15,189 nucleotides of DNA from positions 1 to 15,189 of the forward strand of contig DNTA01000309.1 of assembly GCA_003500135.1 (NCBI GenBank), given 5' to 3'. This DNA comes from Cytophagales bacterium. GTDB lineage: Bacteria; Bacteroidota; Bacteroidia; Cytophagales; Cyclobacteriaceae. The notes beneath the pieces are model-generated. The model saw nothing but the letters and a program-made list of their open reading frames with translations, was not told where the DNA came from and did not search any database. The translations under genes were made by a program, and so were the position numbers. Below are positions 1 through 6,629 of this stretch, in pieces. The first letter of the stretch is position 1. Each line of letters starts with the position of its first letter.

Positions 1-52
1 CCATTATCTTAATTTGATTTCTTACTAAAAGATTTTTTCTTTAACACCTCTG

Positions 53-60
53 CAAAGATA
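53..60 (-). promoter_or_regulatory. Candidate promoter -7 element for a gene off the left edge
   Basis: Read on the minus strand this is TATCTTTG, an exact match to the Bacteroidetes -7 consensus TAnnTTTG. The same octamer precedes lipA at 1107-1114. No good TTG/TTTG -33 element stands about 19 nt upstream, so the call rests on one element. A minus-strand gene beginning just outside the window would explain it. Confidence 0.35.
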
Positions 61-97
61 CGGCGCTTCGATATTTTAGATGTTGAAATACGGGATG

Positions 98-125
98 AAA
101 AAGTCTCAATTTTGCAAATTGAGAC
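98..125 (-). terminator. Hairpin with U-run, possible lipA terminator or operator
   Basis: GTCTCAATTT (103-112) and AAATTGAGAC (116-125) form a perfect 10-bp inverted repeat around the 3-nt loop TGC. On the minus strand the stem is followed by TTTTT (102-98), the layout of an intrinsic terminator. It lies about 80 bases after the lipA stop. It is also about 40 bases upstream of the candidate promoter at 53-60, so a regulator-binding palindrome is an alternative. Confidence 0.5.
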
Positions 126-158
126 ATGAACGGACAAATCCTGAAAATGCTGGGACAT

Positions 159-187
159 AAAAAAACACGTCGGGAACGGGCTTTTTT
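159..187 (-). terminator. Imperfect terminator hairpin after lipA
   Basis: On the minus strand six A residues and GCCCG (187-177) can pair with CGTG and the following T-run (169-159), with one mismatch, one G-U pair and a 7-nt loop. A run of seven T follows. It begins 19 bases after the lipA stop codon, the usual position for an intrinsic terminator. The imperfect GC part of the stem lowers confidence. Confidence 0.45.
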
Positions 188-205
188 ACAATGCTTCAAG
201 ATCCA

Positions 206-1087
206 TTATACATTGACGTGCTTTTCAGCGTGATAAGAAGATCTTACGAGTGGTCCGGATTCAACATATTTCAATCCTCTTCTCAAACCTTCTTCCCTGA
301 AGTAATCAAATTTTTCAGGTCTAACGTATTCTACCACTTCAAGGTGTCTTTTGGTGGGCTGCAAATACTGGCCAAGAGTAAGAATATCTAACCCATGGGC
401 CACCAGATCGTCCATTGATTTTTTAACCTGATCGTCGGTTTCACCAAGTCCGAGCATAATTCCCGACTTGGTCCTTTTTCCGTATTCTTTAATCCTCTTT
501 ATTTCTTCCAGGCTTCTGAGATATTTGGCCTGAGGCCTCACTCTTCTGTAAAGACCCTCAACGGTCTCCATATTATGCGAAACGACTTCCTGACCTGCGC
601 TAATCATGCGATAAAGCGCGTCCCAGTTTCCTTTTACATCCGGAATTAGGGTTTCAATGGTAGTAGTCGGACTAAGCTCCTTTACCTTACGTACAGTTTG
701 ATACCAAATTTCAGCGCCACGGTCCTTCAGTTCATCGCGGTTTACCGAGGTAATTACCGCATGTTTAACGCCCATTTTCTGTATGGCCTCCGCTACTCGT
801 TGTGGTTCATCTTCATCGTATTCCGGTGGACGGCCGGTTGCTACGGCACAAAATGAACAGCTTCGTGTACAAACGTTACCCAAAATCATAAAAGTGGCCG
901 TGCCTGCCCCCCAACATTCACCCATATTCGGGCAATTACCACTTTCACATATGGTATGCAATTTATGTTTGTCAACCAGTTGCCTGACCTTAGCATACTC
1001 TTTGCCTACGGGCAATTTGACCCTAAGCCAGTTGGGTTTCCGGTTTTTCTTCTTTTTCTCCTGCTCTATTACTGGTAATTCGATCAT
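206..1087 (-). CDS. lipA: Lipoyl synthase LipA
   Basis: Radical SAM enzyme that inserts two sulfur atoms into protein-bound octanoyl groups to make the lipoyl cofactor of 2-oxoacid dehydrogenases and the glycine cleavage H protein; cytoplasmic. All diagnostic residues are visible: the auxiliary-cluster cysteines C47, C52 and C58 in [12 protein letters not shown], the radical SAM motif CTRSCSFC (C73, C77, C80), and the C-terminal RSSY whose serine ligates the auxiliary cluster. The length of 293 residues is normal for the family. The ATG start at 1087 sits about 20 bases after a TATCTTTG -7 element and gives the expected basic N-terminal segment. No lipB is adjacent. The gene is apparently monocistronic, with hairpins after its stop. 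Its product is needed by the dehydrogenase whose E1 subunit is encoded at 4563-6539. Confidence 0.97.
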   Translation of the reverse strand: MIELPVIEQEKKKKNRKPNWLRVKLPVGKEYAKVRQLVDKHKLHTICESGNCPNMGECWGAGTATFMILGNVCTRSCSFCAVATGRPPEYDEDEPQRVAEAIQKMGVKHAVITSVNRDELKDRGAEIWYQTVRKVKELSPTTTIETLIPDVKGNWDALYRMISAGQEVVSHNMETVEGLYRRVRPQAKYLRSLEEIKRIKEYGKRTKSGIMLGLGETDDQVKKSMDDLVAHGLDILTLGQYLQPTKRHLEVVEYVRPEKFDYFREEGLRRGLKYVESGPLVRSSYHAEKHVNV

Positions 1088-1106
1088 ATTTTTCCTTTCT
1101 ACGCTA

Positions 1107-1135
1107 CAAAGATAGTAAATGATTTGGAAGGTAAA
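1107..1135 (-). promoter_or_regulatory. Probable lipA promoter (Bacteroidetes type)
   Basis: The minus strand reads TATCTTTG at 1114-1107, matching TAnnTTTG. A weaker TTTA at 1135-1132 lies 17 nt upstream in the -33 position. Transcription would start near 1101, leaving a leader of about 14 nt before the lipA ATG at 1087. Confidence 0.55.
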
Positions 1136-1151
1136 TTGTTGGGATCAGAGC

Positions 1152-1871
1152 TTATTTTCTCGATCCGTAAAACAAAGTAATAAATGCGGATGGGAAAAAA
1201 TTGGTGTTATCGGTAGTTGGCACAAGTACTATATCCCTTGTGAATAATTCAGCCAAAAAACCCACTTCTAACCCCACCACATTTGATTTGAAAGCCCCAA
1301 ATTCAAAAGCTACGGCGGTTTTGGCATTCAGTCCGGGTACCACTGATGACTCTCCTATACCCTGAAAAATATTACCTGTACCCAAAATTATCGCATCATT
1401 TAAATCAGGAGTGTAAGGGACTTTTCTGGTAATGTTGCCCTGTAAGATTTCTACATAATATGGGGCTTCCAGACCGAGGGTCGGCCCGCCGGCAAAAATG
1501 AGGTTCACCTGCACGCCCTGCTGAGGCGCTTTTTTAAACAACAGAAACTCCCTGTCATACATCATCCGTATGCTGTAGAGATAGTTTTGTTTTCCTAAGA
1601 TAAATGAGTTTCCTGTGCTGTTTGATATGACGTTTTGTTCCTGAGGATCCTTAACATTGACTATTTCAAGACCAAAACCATGGAATTGCCTTTCACCAAT
1701 CGCCCTGGTAAACTTGACATTCAAACCACCAATTAATCCACTATTCGTGGCCTTGGTGATACCCCAAATAAACTCAGAGCTATATGAATACCCCCCATCA
1801 GACTGTGCATGAGCATGAATGGTGGAGAAGAATAATAAAGGGAGCAATAAAACGATTGCGTGTTTTTTCAT
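1152..1871 (-). CDS. Exported protein, probable outer-membrane beta-barrel, function unknown
   Basis: I do not recognise a named family. The chosen ATG at 1871 begins a clean signal peptide: MKKH, a hydrophobic run of about 12 residues rich in Leu, and an AHAQ-like cleavage site near residue 22. An earlier in-frame start at 1934 would put 21 poorly matching residues ahead of the signal, so it is rejected. The mature protein of about 217 residues has alternating polar/hydrophobic segments, many Gly and aromatic residues, and ends with a strand-like FITLFYGSRK. These features suit a small outer-membrane beta-barrel, but that is inference from composition. It lies 75 bases downstream of ytxJ in the same direction, so cotranscription is possible. 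No terminator was seen between the two genes. Confidence 0.7.
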   Translation of the reverse strand: MKKHAIVLLLPLLFFSTIHAHAQSDGGYSYSSEFIWGITKATNSGLIGGLNVKFTRAIGERQFHGFGLEIVNVKDPQEQNVISNSTGNSFILGKQNYLYSIRMMYDREFLLFKKAPQQGVQVNLIFAGGPTLGLEAPYYVEILQGNITRKVPYTPDLNDAIILGTGNIFQGIGESSVVPGLNAKTAVAFEFGAFKSNVVGLEVGFLAELFTRDIVLVPTTDNTNFFPSAFITLFYGSRK

Positions 1872-1934
1872 AGTAAGCTTATATACTACAATTTCGTCAA
1901 TTTTGTTTAAAAAACAATATATCGACCCGATCAC

Positions 1935-1952
1935 ATGTAAAGGGATTTACAT
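1935..1952. repeat. Inverted repeat across the ytxJ stop codon
   Basis: ATGTAAA (1935-1941) and TTTACAT (1946-1952) are perfect inverted arms around GGGA. The stop codon of ytxJ lies within the right arm. There is no T-run, so it is not a typical terminator. It could be an operator for the downstream exported-protein gene, or chance in AT-rich DNA. Confidence 0.3.
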
Positions 1953-2300
1953 TTGGTGTGCACTTTTTATTATTCTATCTATTTCACTGTAATCTATTTC
2001 GGAATGAGAGGCGTCGTATATACACTCCTGATTATGTATGATTATTATTTGTGGTGATTGGTGCATTACATTCCATTCCTCCGCTACACCTTCTGATATC
2101 AGTCTGTTTTGGATGACATCAAGGTAGTAAGGTTCCACATCAGGATGATTTTCCTGGCGCCACGACCGCTCCAGTTCGTTGAATGCCATGGCGCTAACCG
2201 GACACCTGGCGCTATGTTTGAATATAACAACCGGAGCCTTTTTGGATTCTTTTTGTATACTTTCGATTTGATTTAAATCGTCTAATCTGTTCCAAATCAT
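1947..2300 (-). CDS. ytxJ: YtxJ-family bacilliredoxin-like protein
   Basis: A small thioredoxin-fold protein of the YtxJ (DUF2847) family, associated with bacillithiol. These proteins are thought to remove bacillithiol from mixed disulfides on cytoplasmic proteins. The recognisable core is FKHSARCPVS at residues 27-36, with the candidate redox cysteine C33 followed by Pro-Val-Ser, so it is a monothiol-type active site. At 117 residues it is slightly longer than typical members of about 105-110. There is no signal peptide, so it should act in the cytoplasm. Its ATG lies one base after the stop of the exported repeat protein upstream, which indicates one transcript. The presence of this family suggests the organism makes bacillithiol; no bacillithiol synthesis gene is in the window. 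The family call is from sequence resemblance and the function is inferred. Confidence 0.85.
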   Translation of the reverse strand: MIWNRLDDLNQIESIQKESKKAPVVIFKHSARCPVSAMAFNELERSWRQENHPDVEPYYLDVIQNRLISEGVAEEWNVMHQSPQIIIIHNQECIYDASHSEIDYSEIDRIIKSAHQM

Positions 2301-2301
2301 G

Positions 2302-4446
2302 TTAATACCAGATTTCAGCTTCTCTACTGTCGTATTTCGGTTCTTTTAGTCTGTATTCAGTCTTCTTGAGACCCTCTTCGTTATTGGTAATTTTCATCCA
2401 CATTCTGGCAAACCAGCTCTTTTTGGGCCCGCCCTGATAATTGTGAACCCGGGCCGAGGTGATTTGATGTCCCAGATCACGGTACCACGGATATTTTAAC
2501 TTGTAATCTCCACTGATTGTTAGGTTACGGGATGAGATTTCCTGGTAGTACCTTTTTTTGCCACGCTGCGTCAACACCTTTTTCTCTCCCTGATAATTAT
2601 GAGCAGTTTTTGACATGTACTCAAAATTTCGCTCCTTGGTTTTGGCGTTGTAGCGAATTTCTCCCTGGTACCTGCCCATTCGCTCGTTTAATTCCCTCCG
2701 TTTATCAATACTTCTCTGACGATCTTTCTGTCTTAATTCACCTTGATACTGATGCATCAGACCCGACAAATATTCCCAGCCATAATCACGACGCTTTTTG
2801 GAGATTTGCGGCAGATTACCACTGAATGTTGCTGCCTCGTGTGTGGATTTTCTTCGGTTCCCCATTGAACGTGTACTTTTTTTAGAATTTATCTCACCCT
2901 GGTACTGGTGCATTAAATCTGATAAATACTCCCAACCATGTTTTTGCCTCTTATTTGAAATCTGTGGAAGATTGCCCGTATTAATAGCAGCCTTATGAGA
3001 TGCCTTTCTTCTTTGTTCCCTTGCGCGACTCGACTTTTTTGCATTGATCAAGCCCCGATCATTGTGTTGAACAATTGACAGGTACTCATACATTTTTTCC
3101 CGGTCCCTGGGTTTAAACAACTGAATACTTCCGGTATATTGAGTTGCCTTTGTTGTGCTGGATCGGCGTTTTTGTCTGCTTCTGTTAAATTTGTTCGCGT
3201 TGATATTGCCTGAATAAAAGGTTAGGTTCATCGACTTGCCCTGAAGCATCTGATCTTTTTGTTTTTGGGTGTAGCCTTTAATATTTCCTGAATGCTTCAA
3301 TGTGTATTTCGAAGCATATTTACCCCACTTGTCTTTTTGATTTTGAGTGTTCCCCCTTCTGTTTCCCTGATAACTACTCAGATTTTTAGATTTCCCTTCT
3401 AATTGTTGTCTTCGGGCCCTGCTTCCGTATGATTTGATACCGCCCTGATATTGTGCTACCGTACTACTATACTTTTTGTTCCACTTTCTTTTTTGGTTTC
3501 TTGACATTGCTCTCCGGTCACCGGCAAAAGAACTTACATTGAGTGACTTTCCTTCTAATAACTGGCTTCTTGTACGTTGACTTATGGCTTTGTAACCACC
3601 CTGGAAATTGGCATATTGATTGGATTTTCTTTTGCGCAGGTTTGACCTGGCATTTATTGTTTTTGATTTTATTTGCCCCTCTGAAAGATGCATGGCCTTT
3701 GAACGGTATTTGGCATTATACTTCTGATAATTGGGGTTTCTGATAATATTGCCTGAATACTTTTGCGTTTTTGCTGCTGTGCTTCTGAATTTTGCCTGCT
3801 GTTGTTTAAGCGACTTCATCCGCGAGCGACCTGGGTTTTTGTCGACACGCGACCTGATTTCGGTATAATCACGTCGTTGGGCTCTGGGCTGGACAAATAT
3901 GCTTCCCGAATAATTCTGCATCTGACGAGACTGCCTTCTGTAATCCTTTTTGCTTTTATTCCTTTTGAATCGTCCCTTAAATTGACCAGAAGTGCGAGCC
4001 CCGTATTTATAGGCAAGCTTTTTATTCGGACTGAGAACAGGCCTTCCACCATAGCCTTTTTGTATCCCACGCGATTTTCGCCTGTAAACTGACTTTCGCT
4101 TATTGCGTGACTGAAGGTTTTGTCGTGAAGGATTCCGTTCTACACGCTCTTTGATGGCATTGTAATCGCGTCTTTTTGGCTGAAGCTGGGTTGTACCAGC
4201 GTATTTTTGTGTAAGTTTAGAACGCTTTTTGTAGTAGCTCTTCTGCAGAAATTTGGCTCTTTTTCGCGATACCTTTATTTTATCCCGGTTTCTCTTTCTC
4301 TTTTTCTCCTTCTTTTTTTGTCTTTTCAGCCTTTCTGTTTTGGCGCTTGGTTTGCCATAATTTTGGCCATAAGCCTCTTGATAGGACCCGCCAAGCCAAA
4401 AAAGTAAAACCGATAATAAAAAAAATCGCCAAAAAAACTTAAACAA
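2302..4446 (-). CDS. Large, very basic exported repeat protein, function unknown
   Basis: I recognise no known domain. The 714 residues start with a hydrophobic signal segment (residues 5-20) and a probable cleavage after AYGQ near residue 28. The rest is extremely rich in Lys, Arg, Gln, Ser and Tyr, with almost no acidic stretches. It repeats a short motif of the form [Y/F]-x-G-[N/G/E/S]-[I/L] about 19-20 times. Between roughly residues 431 and 640 this sits in tandem units of about 52 residues. Units 484-535 and 536-587 are identical at about 31 of 52 positions, including a shared GWEYLS and LMHQYQGE. The start is TTG at 4446: an in-frame TAA lies just upstream and no ATG gives the signal peptide. 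It is followed after one base by ytxJ. A structural or ligand-binding envelope role is possible, but nothing in the sequence proves one. Confidence 0.85.
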   Translation of the reverse strand: MFKFFWRFFLLSVLLFWLGGSYQEAYGQNYGKPSAKTERLKRQKKKEKKRKRNRDKIKVSRKRAKFLQKSYYKKRSKLTQKYAGTTQLQPKRRDYNAIKERVERNPSRQNLQSRNKRKSVYRRKSRGIQKGYGGRPVLSPNKKLAYKYGARTSGQFKGRFKRNKSKKDYRRQSRQMQNYSGSIFVQPRAQRRDYTEIRSRVDKNPGRSRMKSLKQQQAKFRSTAAKTQKYSGNIIRNPNYQKYNAKYRSKAMHLSEGQIKSKTINARSNLRKRKSNQYANFQGGYKAISQRTRSQLLEGKSLNVSSFAGDRRAMSRNQKRKWNKKYSSTVAQYQGGIKSYGSRARRQQLEGKSKNLSSYQGNRRGNTQNQKDKWGKYASKYTLKHSGNIKGYTQKQKDQMLQGKSMNLTFYSGNINANKFNRSRQKRRSSTTKATQYTGSIQLFKPRDREKMYEYLSIVQHNDRGLINAKKSSRAREQRRKASHKAAINTGNLPQISNKRQKHGWEYLSDLMHQYQGEINSKKSTRSMGNRRKSTHEAATFSGNLPQISKKRRDYGWEYLSGLMHQYQGELRQKDRQRSIDKRRELNERMGRYQGEIRYNAKTKERNFEYMSKTAHNYQGEKKVLTQRGKKRYYQEISSRNLTISGDYKLKYPWYRDLGHQITSARVHNYQGGPKKSWFARMWMKITNNEEGLKKTEYRLKEPKYDSREAEIWY
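2684..3156 (-). repeat. Tandem repeats of about 52 residues within the basic protein
   Basis: Three to four diverged units of about 156 bases, each encoding a [Y/F]-x-G motif, a [G/M/N]-[W/Y/F]-E-Y segment and a second Y-Q-G-E motif. The two best copies (residues 484-535 and 536-587) are about 60% identical as protein and less alike as DNA. This suggests old duplications kept by selection on the protein rather than recent expansion. Earlier parts of the protein carry shorter, less regular versions of the same motif. Confidence 0.7.
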
Positions 4447-4562
4447 AATAATCTCCCGCTTTTAACCTGTACACATGCACTCCTGATCCAAACTACTTAG
4501 ATATACAAATTTAGTCATATTGACAAATGCAACACTAAACCATATTGTAACTTATTACAATA
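4447..4562. other. Intergenic region upstream of the repeat protein
   Basis: This 116-base AT-rich gap holds a perfect hairpin directly after the E1 stop (4542-4563) and a minus-strand -7-like element TAAATTTG (4513-4506). It contains no gene. Confidence 0.6.
4506..4532 (-). promoter_or_regulatory. Candidate promoter for the repeat protein and ytxJ
   Basis: The minus strand carries TAAATTTG at 4513-4506, an exact TAnnTTTG match, with a TTG at 4532-4530 separated by 16 nt, shorter than the preferred 19. The implied leader before the TTG start at 4446 is about 50 nt. The spacing makes this only a moderate call. Confidence 0.4.
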
Positions 4563-4563
4563 T
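4542..4563. repeat. Perfect inverted repeat at the end of the E1 gene
   Basis: ATATTGTAA (4542-4550) and TTACAATAT (4555-4563) form a 9-bp perfect inverted repeat with loop CTTA, touching the E1 stop codon. In the direction of E1 transcription the stem is followed by GGTTTAG rather than a T-run. It is therefore a poor intrinsic terminator. It may slow 3' decay of the message, or act as an operator for the next gene, whose candidate promoter lies about 10 bases away. Confidence 0.4.
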
Positions 4564-6539
4564 TAGTAATTGAGTAAAGACCTGATTTTCTTTTCTAGTT
4601 TATGCCAGGGCATGTAGTTCGTTTCTAAATTTCGGGCAAAGGGCACAGGTGTGTCCAATGCTCCTAAACGCATTACAGGTGCATCAAGTTTTTCGAACAT
4701 TTGTTCCGTGATCCACGCAGCAATTTCCGCACCAATGCCGCCCGTTAAGCTATCTTCATGCAAAATCAAAACCCTGTTCGTCTTTTCCACACTTTCAGAC
4801 ACCAGGCTTTTATCCCAGGGCAATAAGCAACGCAAATCCAATATCTCCACATCCCATTGTTTGTTTTTCACTACTTCTGCAGCTTTGTGAACGCCTGAAC
4901 CATAGGTGATGATCGTCGCCTTTTTGCCAGGTTGAAAAATTTTCCCCTGACCAATAGGTATCGTATAATAATCGTCCGGTATATTCTCTTTTTGGGAACG
5001 ATAGAGCAATTTATGCTCAAAGAACATAATCGGATTGGGGTCATTAAATGCTTCGCATAAAAGCCCTTTAGCGTCATAAGGAGTAGAAGGATATACAATT
5101 TTTAACCCGGGAACATGAAAAAACCACGCTTCGTTAGATTGCGAATGAAATGGCCCTGCCCCAACACCACCACCTGTTGGCATTCTGATCACTACATCGG
5201 CATTTTGCCCCCATCGATAATGCACCTTAGCCAGGTTGTTGACAATCTGGTTAAACCCACAACTCACAAAATCAGCAAATTGCATTTCCACCATCGACTT
5301 CATTTTCATAATTGAAAGTCCGAGGGCGGCTCCAAGGATGGCAGACTCGCAAAGCGGTGTGTTTCTAACCCTTTCTTTTCCAAATTTCTTAATAAACCCT
5401 TCGGTAACTTTAAAGGCGCCCCCATATTCGGCTATATCCTGTCCCATCAAGACCAGCTCAGGATACTTTTCCATGCTTTGTTTTAACCCATCGGATATAG
5501 CATCAACCAATCGTTTTTCCGAGTTTTTTTTACTCTTTGGATTGACTTTTACGAAATCGTGCGGAGCATGAACATCCATTATTTCTTTATCGGTATCGGC
5601 GTCTATTTCCGGTTTACCAAATGCTATATCCACAGCTTGGTTTATCCTGTTTTGATGTTGTTCCCTGATTTCCTGAACCTTTTTGCTGTTTAGTAATCCC
5701 TTTCTAAAAAGATACGCTTCATATTGATCCACCGGGTCCTTTTCAGCCCACTGGTCCAATAATTCTTTGGGCACATATTTTGTGCCTGAGGCTTCTTCAT
5801 GACCTCGCATACGAAAGGTGATCGCTTCAACTAAAACCGGTTTGGGTTCGTTTCTGATTTCTTCTGAAAGCTTGGAGATAGTACGATATACCTCCAATAC
5901 ATTGTTCCCATCAATCTGAACCGTTTTTATTCCATATCCTATACCTTTATCTGTGAAAGATTTAAAGCGGTATTGTTCATGATTGGGCGTAGAAAGTCCA
6001 TATCCATTGTTTTCTATCACAAAAATCAACGGTAAATCCCAGACTGCTGCGACATTGATTGCCTCGTGAAAATCGCCTTCGCTACTTGCGCCATCACCAC
6101 TGAAAACAACCGTTGCCTTTTTTTGATCTTTCAGTTTAGTGGCAAGTGCGACACCATCTGCCACGCCCAATTGTGCGCCGAGGTGTGATATCATCCCTAC
6201 AATACGATTTTCATTAGCGCCAAAGTGAAATGACCTGTCCCTGCCTTTGGTATAGCCGCCATCCTTACCCTGAAATTGTTCAAAAAGCCGTTCGATGGGT
6301 ACCTGGCGTGTTGTGAAAACCCCCAGATTACGGTGCATAGGTAGAATGTATTCGTCATTTTTCATTGCACTGGCTACACCAACTGCGATAGCCTCCTGGC
6401 CTATGCCTGAGAACCATTTACTGATTTTGCCCTGTCTTAAAAGGATCAGCATCTTTTCTTCTATCAACCGTGGAAAGGTGATATTTTTGTACAGTTCCAG
6501 GAGCTTTTCCTGACTGATCTGTCTTGAATTGAATTGCAT
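4563..6539 (-). CDS. Fused E1 alpha/beta subunit of a branched-chain-type 2-oxoacid dehydrogenase
   Basis: Thiamine-diphosphate-dependent decarboxylating component of a 2-oxoacid dehydrogenase complex. It passes acyl groups to the lipoyl arm of E2. The 658 residues carry an alpha-like half (about 1-330) and a beta-like half (about 350-658) in one chain, where many bacteria have two genes. The ThDP/Mg motif is complete: GDG at 148-150 and ENN at 176-178. The beta half contains a MGQDIAEYGGAFKVTEG-like start and a transketolase C-terminal domain. The fused form is common in Bacteroidetes and usually annotated as 2-oxoisovalerate or alpha-ketoacid dehydrogenase; pyruvate cannot be excluded as substrate. 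The ATG at 6539 is preferred over an in-frame start at 6587, because the latter lies upstream of the predicted promoter. No E2 or E3 gene is in the window. Confidence 0.93.
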   Translation of the reverse strand: MQFNSRQISQEKLLELYKNITFPRLIEEKMLILLRQGKISKWFSGIGQEAIAVGVASAMKNDEYILPMHRNLGVFTTRQVPIERLFEQFQGKDGGYTKGRDRSFHFGANENRIVGMISHLGAQLGVADGVALATKLKDQKKATVVFSGDGASSEGDFHEAINVAAVWDLPLIFVIENNGYGLSTPNHEQYRFKSFTDKGIGYGIKTVQIDGNNVLEVYRTISKLSEEIRNEPKPVLVEAITFRMRGHEEASGTKYVPKELLDQWAEKDPVDQYEAYLFRKGLLNSKKVQEIREQHQNRINQAVDIAFGKPEIDADTDKEIMDVHAPHDFVKVNPKSKKNSEKRLVDAISDGLKQSMEKYPELVLMGQDIAEYGGAFKVTEGFIKKFGKERVRNTPLCESAILGAALGLSIMKMKSMVEMQFADFVSCGFNQIVNNLAKVHYRWGQNADVVIRMPTGGGVGAGPFHSQSNEAWFFHVPGLKIVYPSTPYDAKGLLCEAFNDPNPIMFFEHKLLYRSQKENIPDDYYTIPIGQGKIFQPGKKATIITYGSGVHKAAEVVKNKQWDVEILDLRCLLPWDKSLVSESVEKTNRVLILHEDSLTGGIGAEIAAWITEQMFEKLDAPVMRLGALDTPVPFARNLETNYMPWHKLEKKIRSLLNY

Positions 6540-6557
6540 TGGGTTATGTAGTTTTAC

Positions 6558-6588
6558 CAAAACTAATCGATGGGGCTTATTCCCCAAA
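6558..6588 (-). promoter_or_regulatory. Promoter of the E1 dehydrogenase gene
   Basis: The minus strand reads TTTG (6588-6585), a 19-nt spacer, then TAGTTTTG (6565-6558). This matches the Bacteroidetes primary sigma consensus TTTG-N19-TAnnTTTG at both elements and in spacing. Transcription should start near 6551, leaving about 12 nt before the ATG at 6539. It lies in the 90-base divergent gap shared with the M16 peptidase gene. No equally good promoter was found on the plus strand. Confidence 0.7.
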
Positions 6589-6629
6589 GAAAGGTAATTA
6601 TTTTTAACTTGCGGCTTTTACCACTTTTT

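Larger units (their letters stand above)
1..205. other. Non-coding region downstream of lipA
   Basis: No open reading frame here looks like a gene. The stretch lies beyond the lipA stop codon. It holds two hairpins that could end leftward transcription (159-187 and 98-125) and a Bacteroidetes -7-like element on the minus strand (53-60). That element would serve a gene starting to the left of the window. Confidence 0.6.

Noticed and set aside
783..1115. A 110-codon plus-strand open frame opposite the lipA start
   Set aside because: It runs antisense to the conserved LipA N-terminal coding region and its promoter, and the translation looks random.
2684..3156. Possible CRISPR-like or intergenic tandem repeat array
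   Set aside because: The repeats are in frame within a coding sequence, with about 52-residue units diverged at DNA level. There is no spacer structure.
2517..4407. Several plus-strand open frames of 66-110 codons opposite the repeat protein
   Set aside because: They are antisense shadows of a low-complexity basic gene, with erratic cysteine/phenylalanine-rich translations and no promoter or family resemblance.
6540..6587. Sixteen extra N-terminal residues for the E1 dehydrogenase
   Set aside because: This stretch contains the predicted promoter and the extra residues do not look like an E1 N-terminus.
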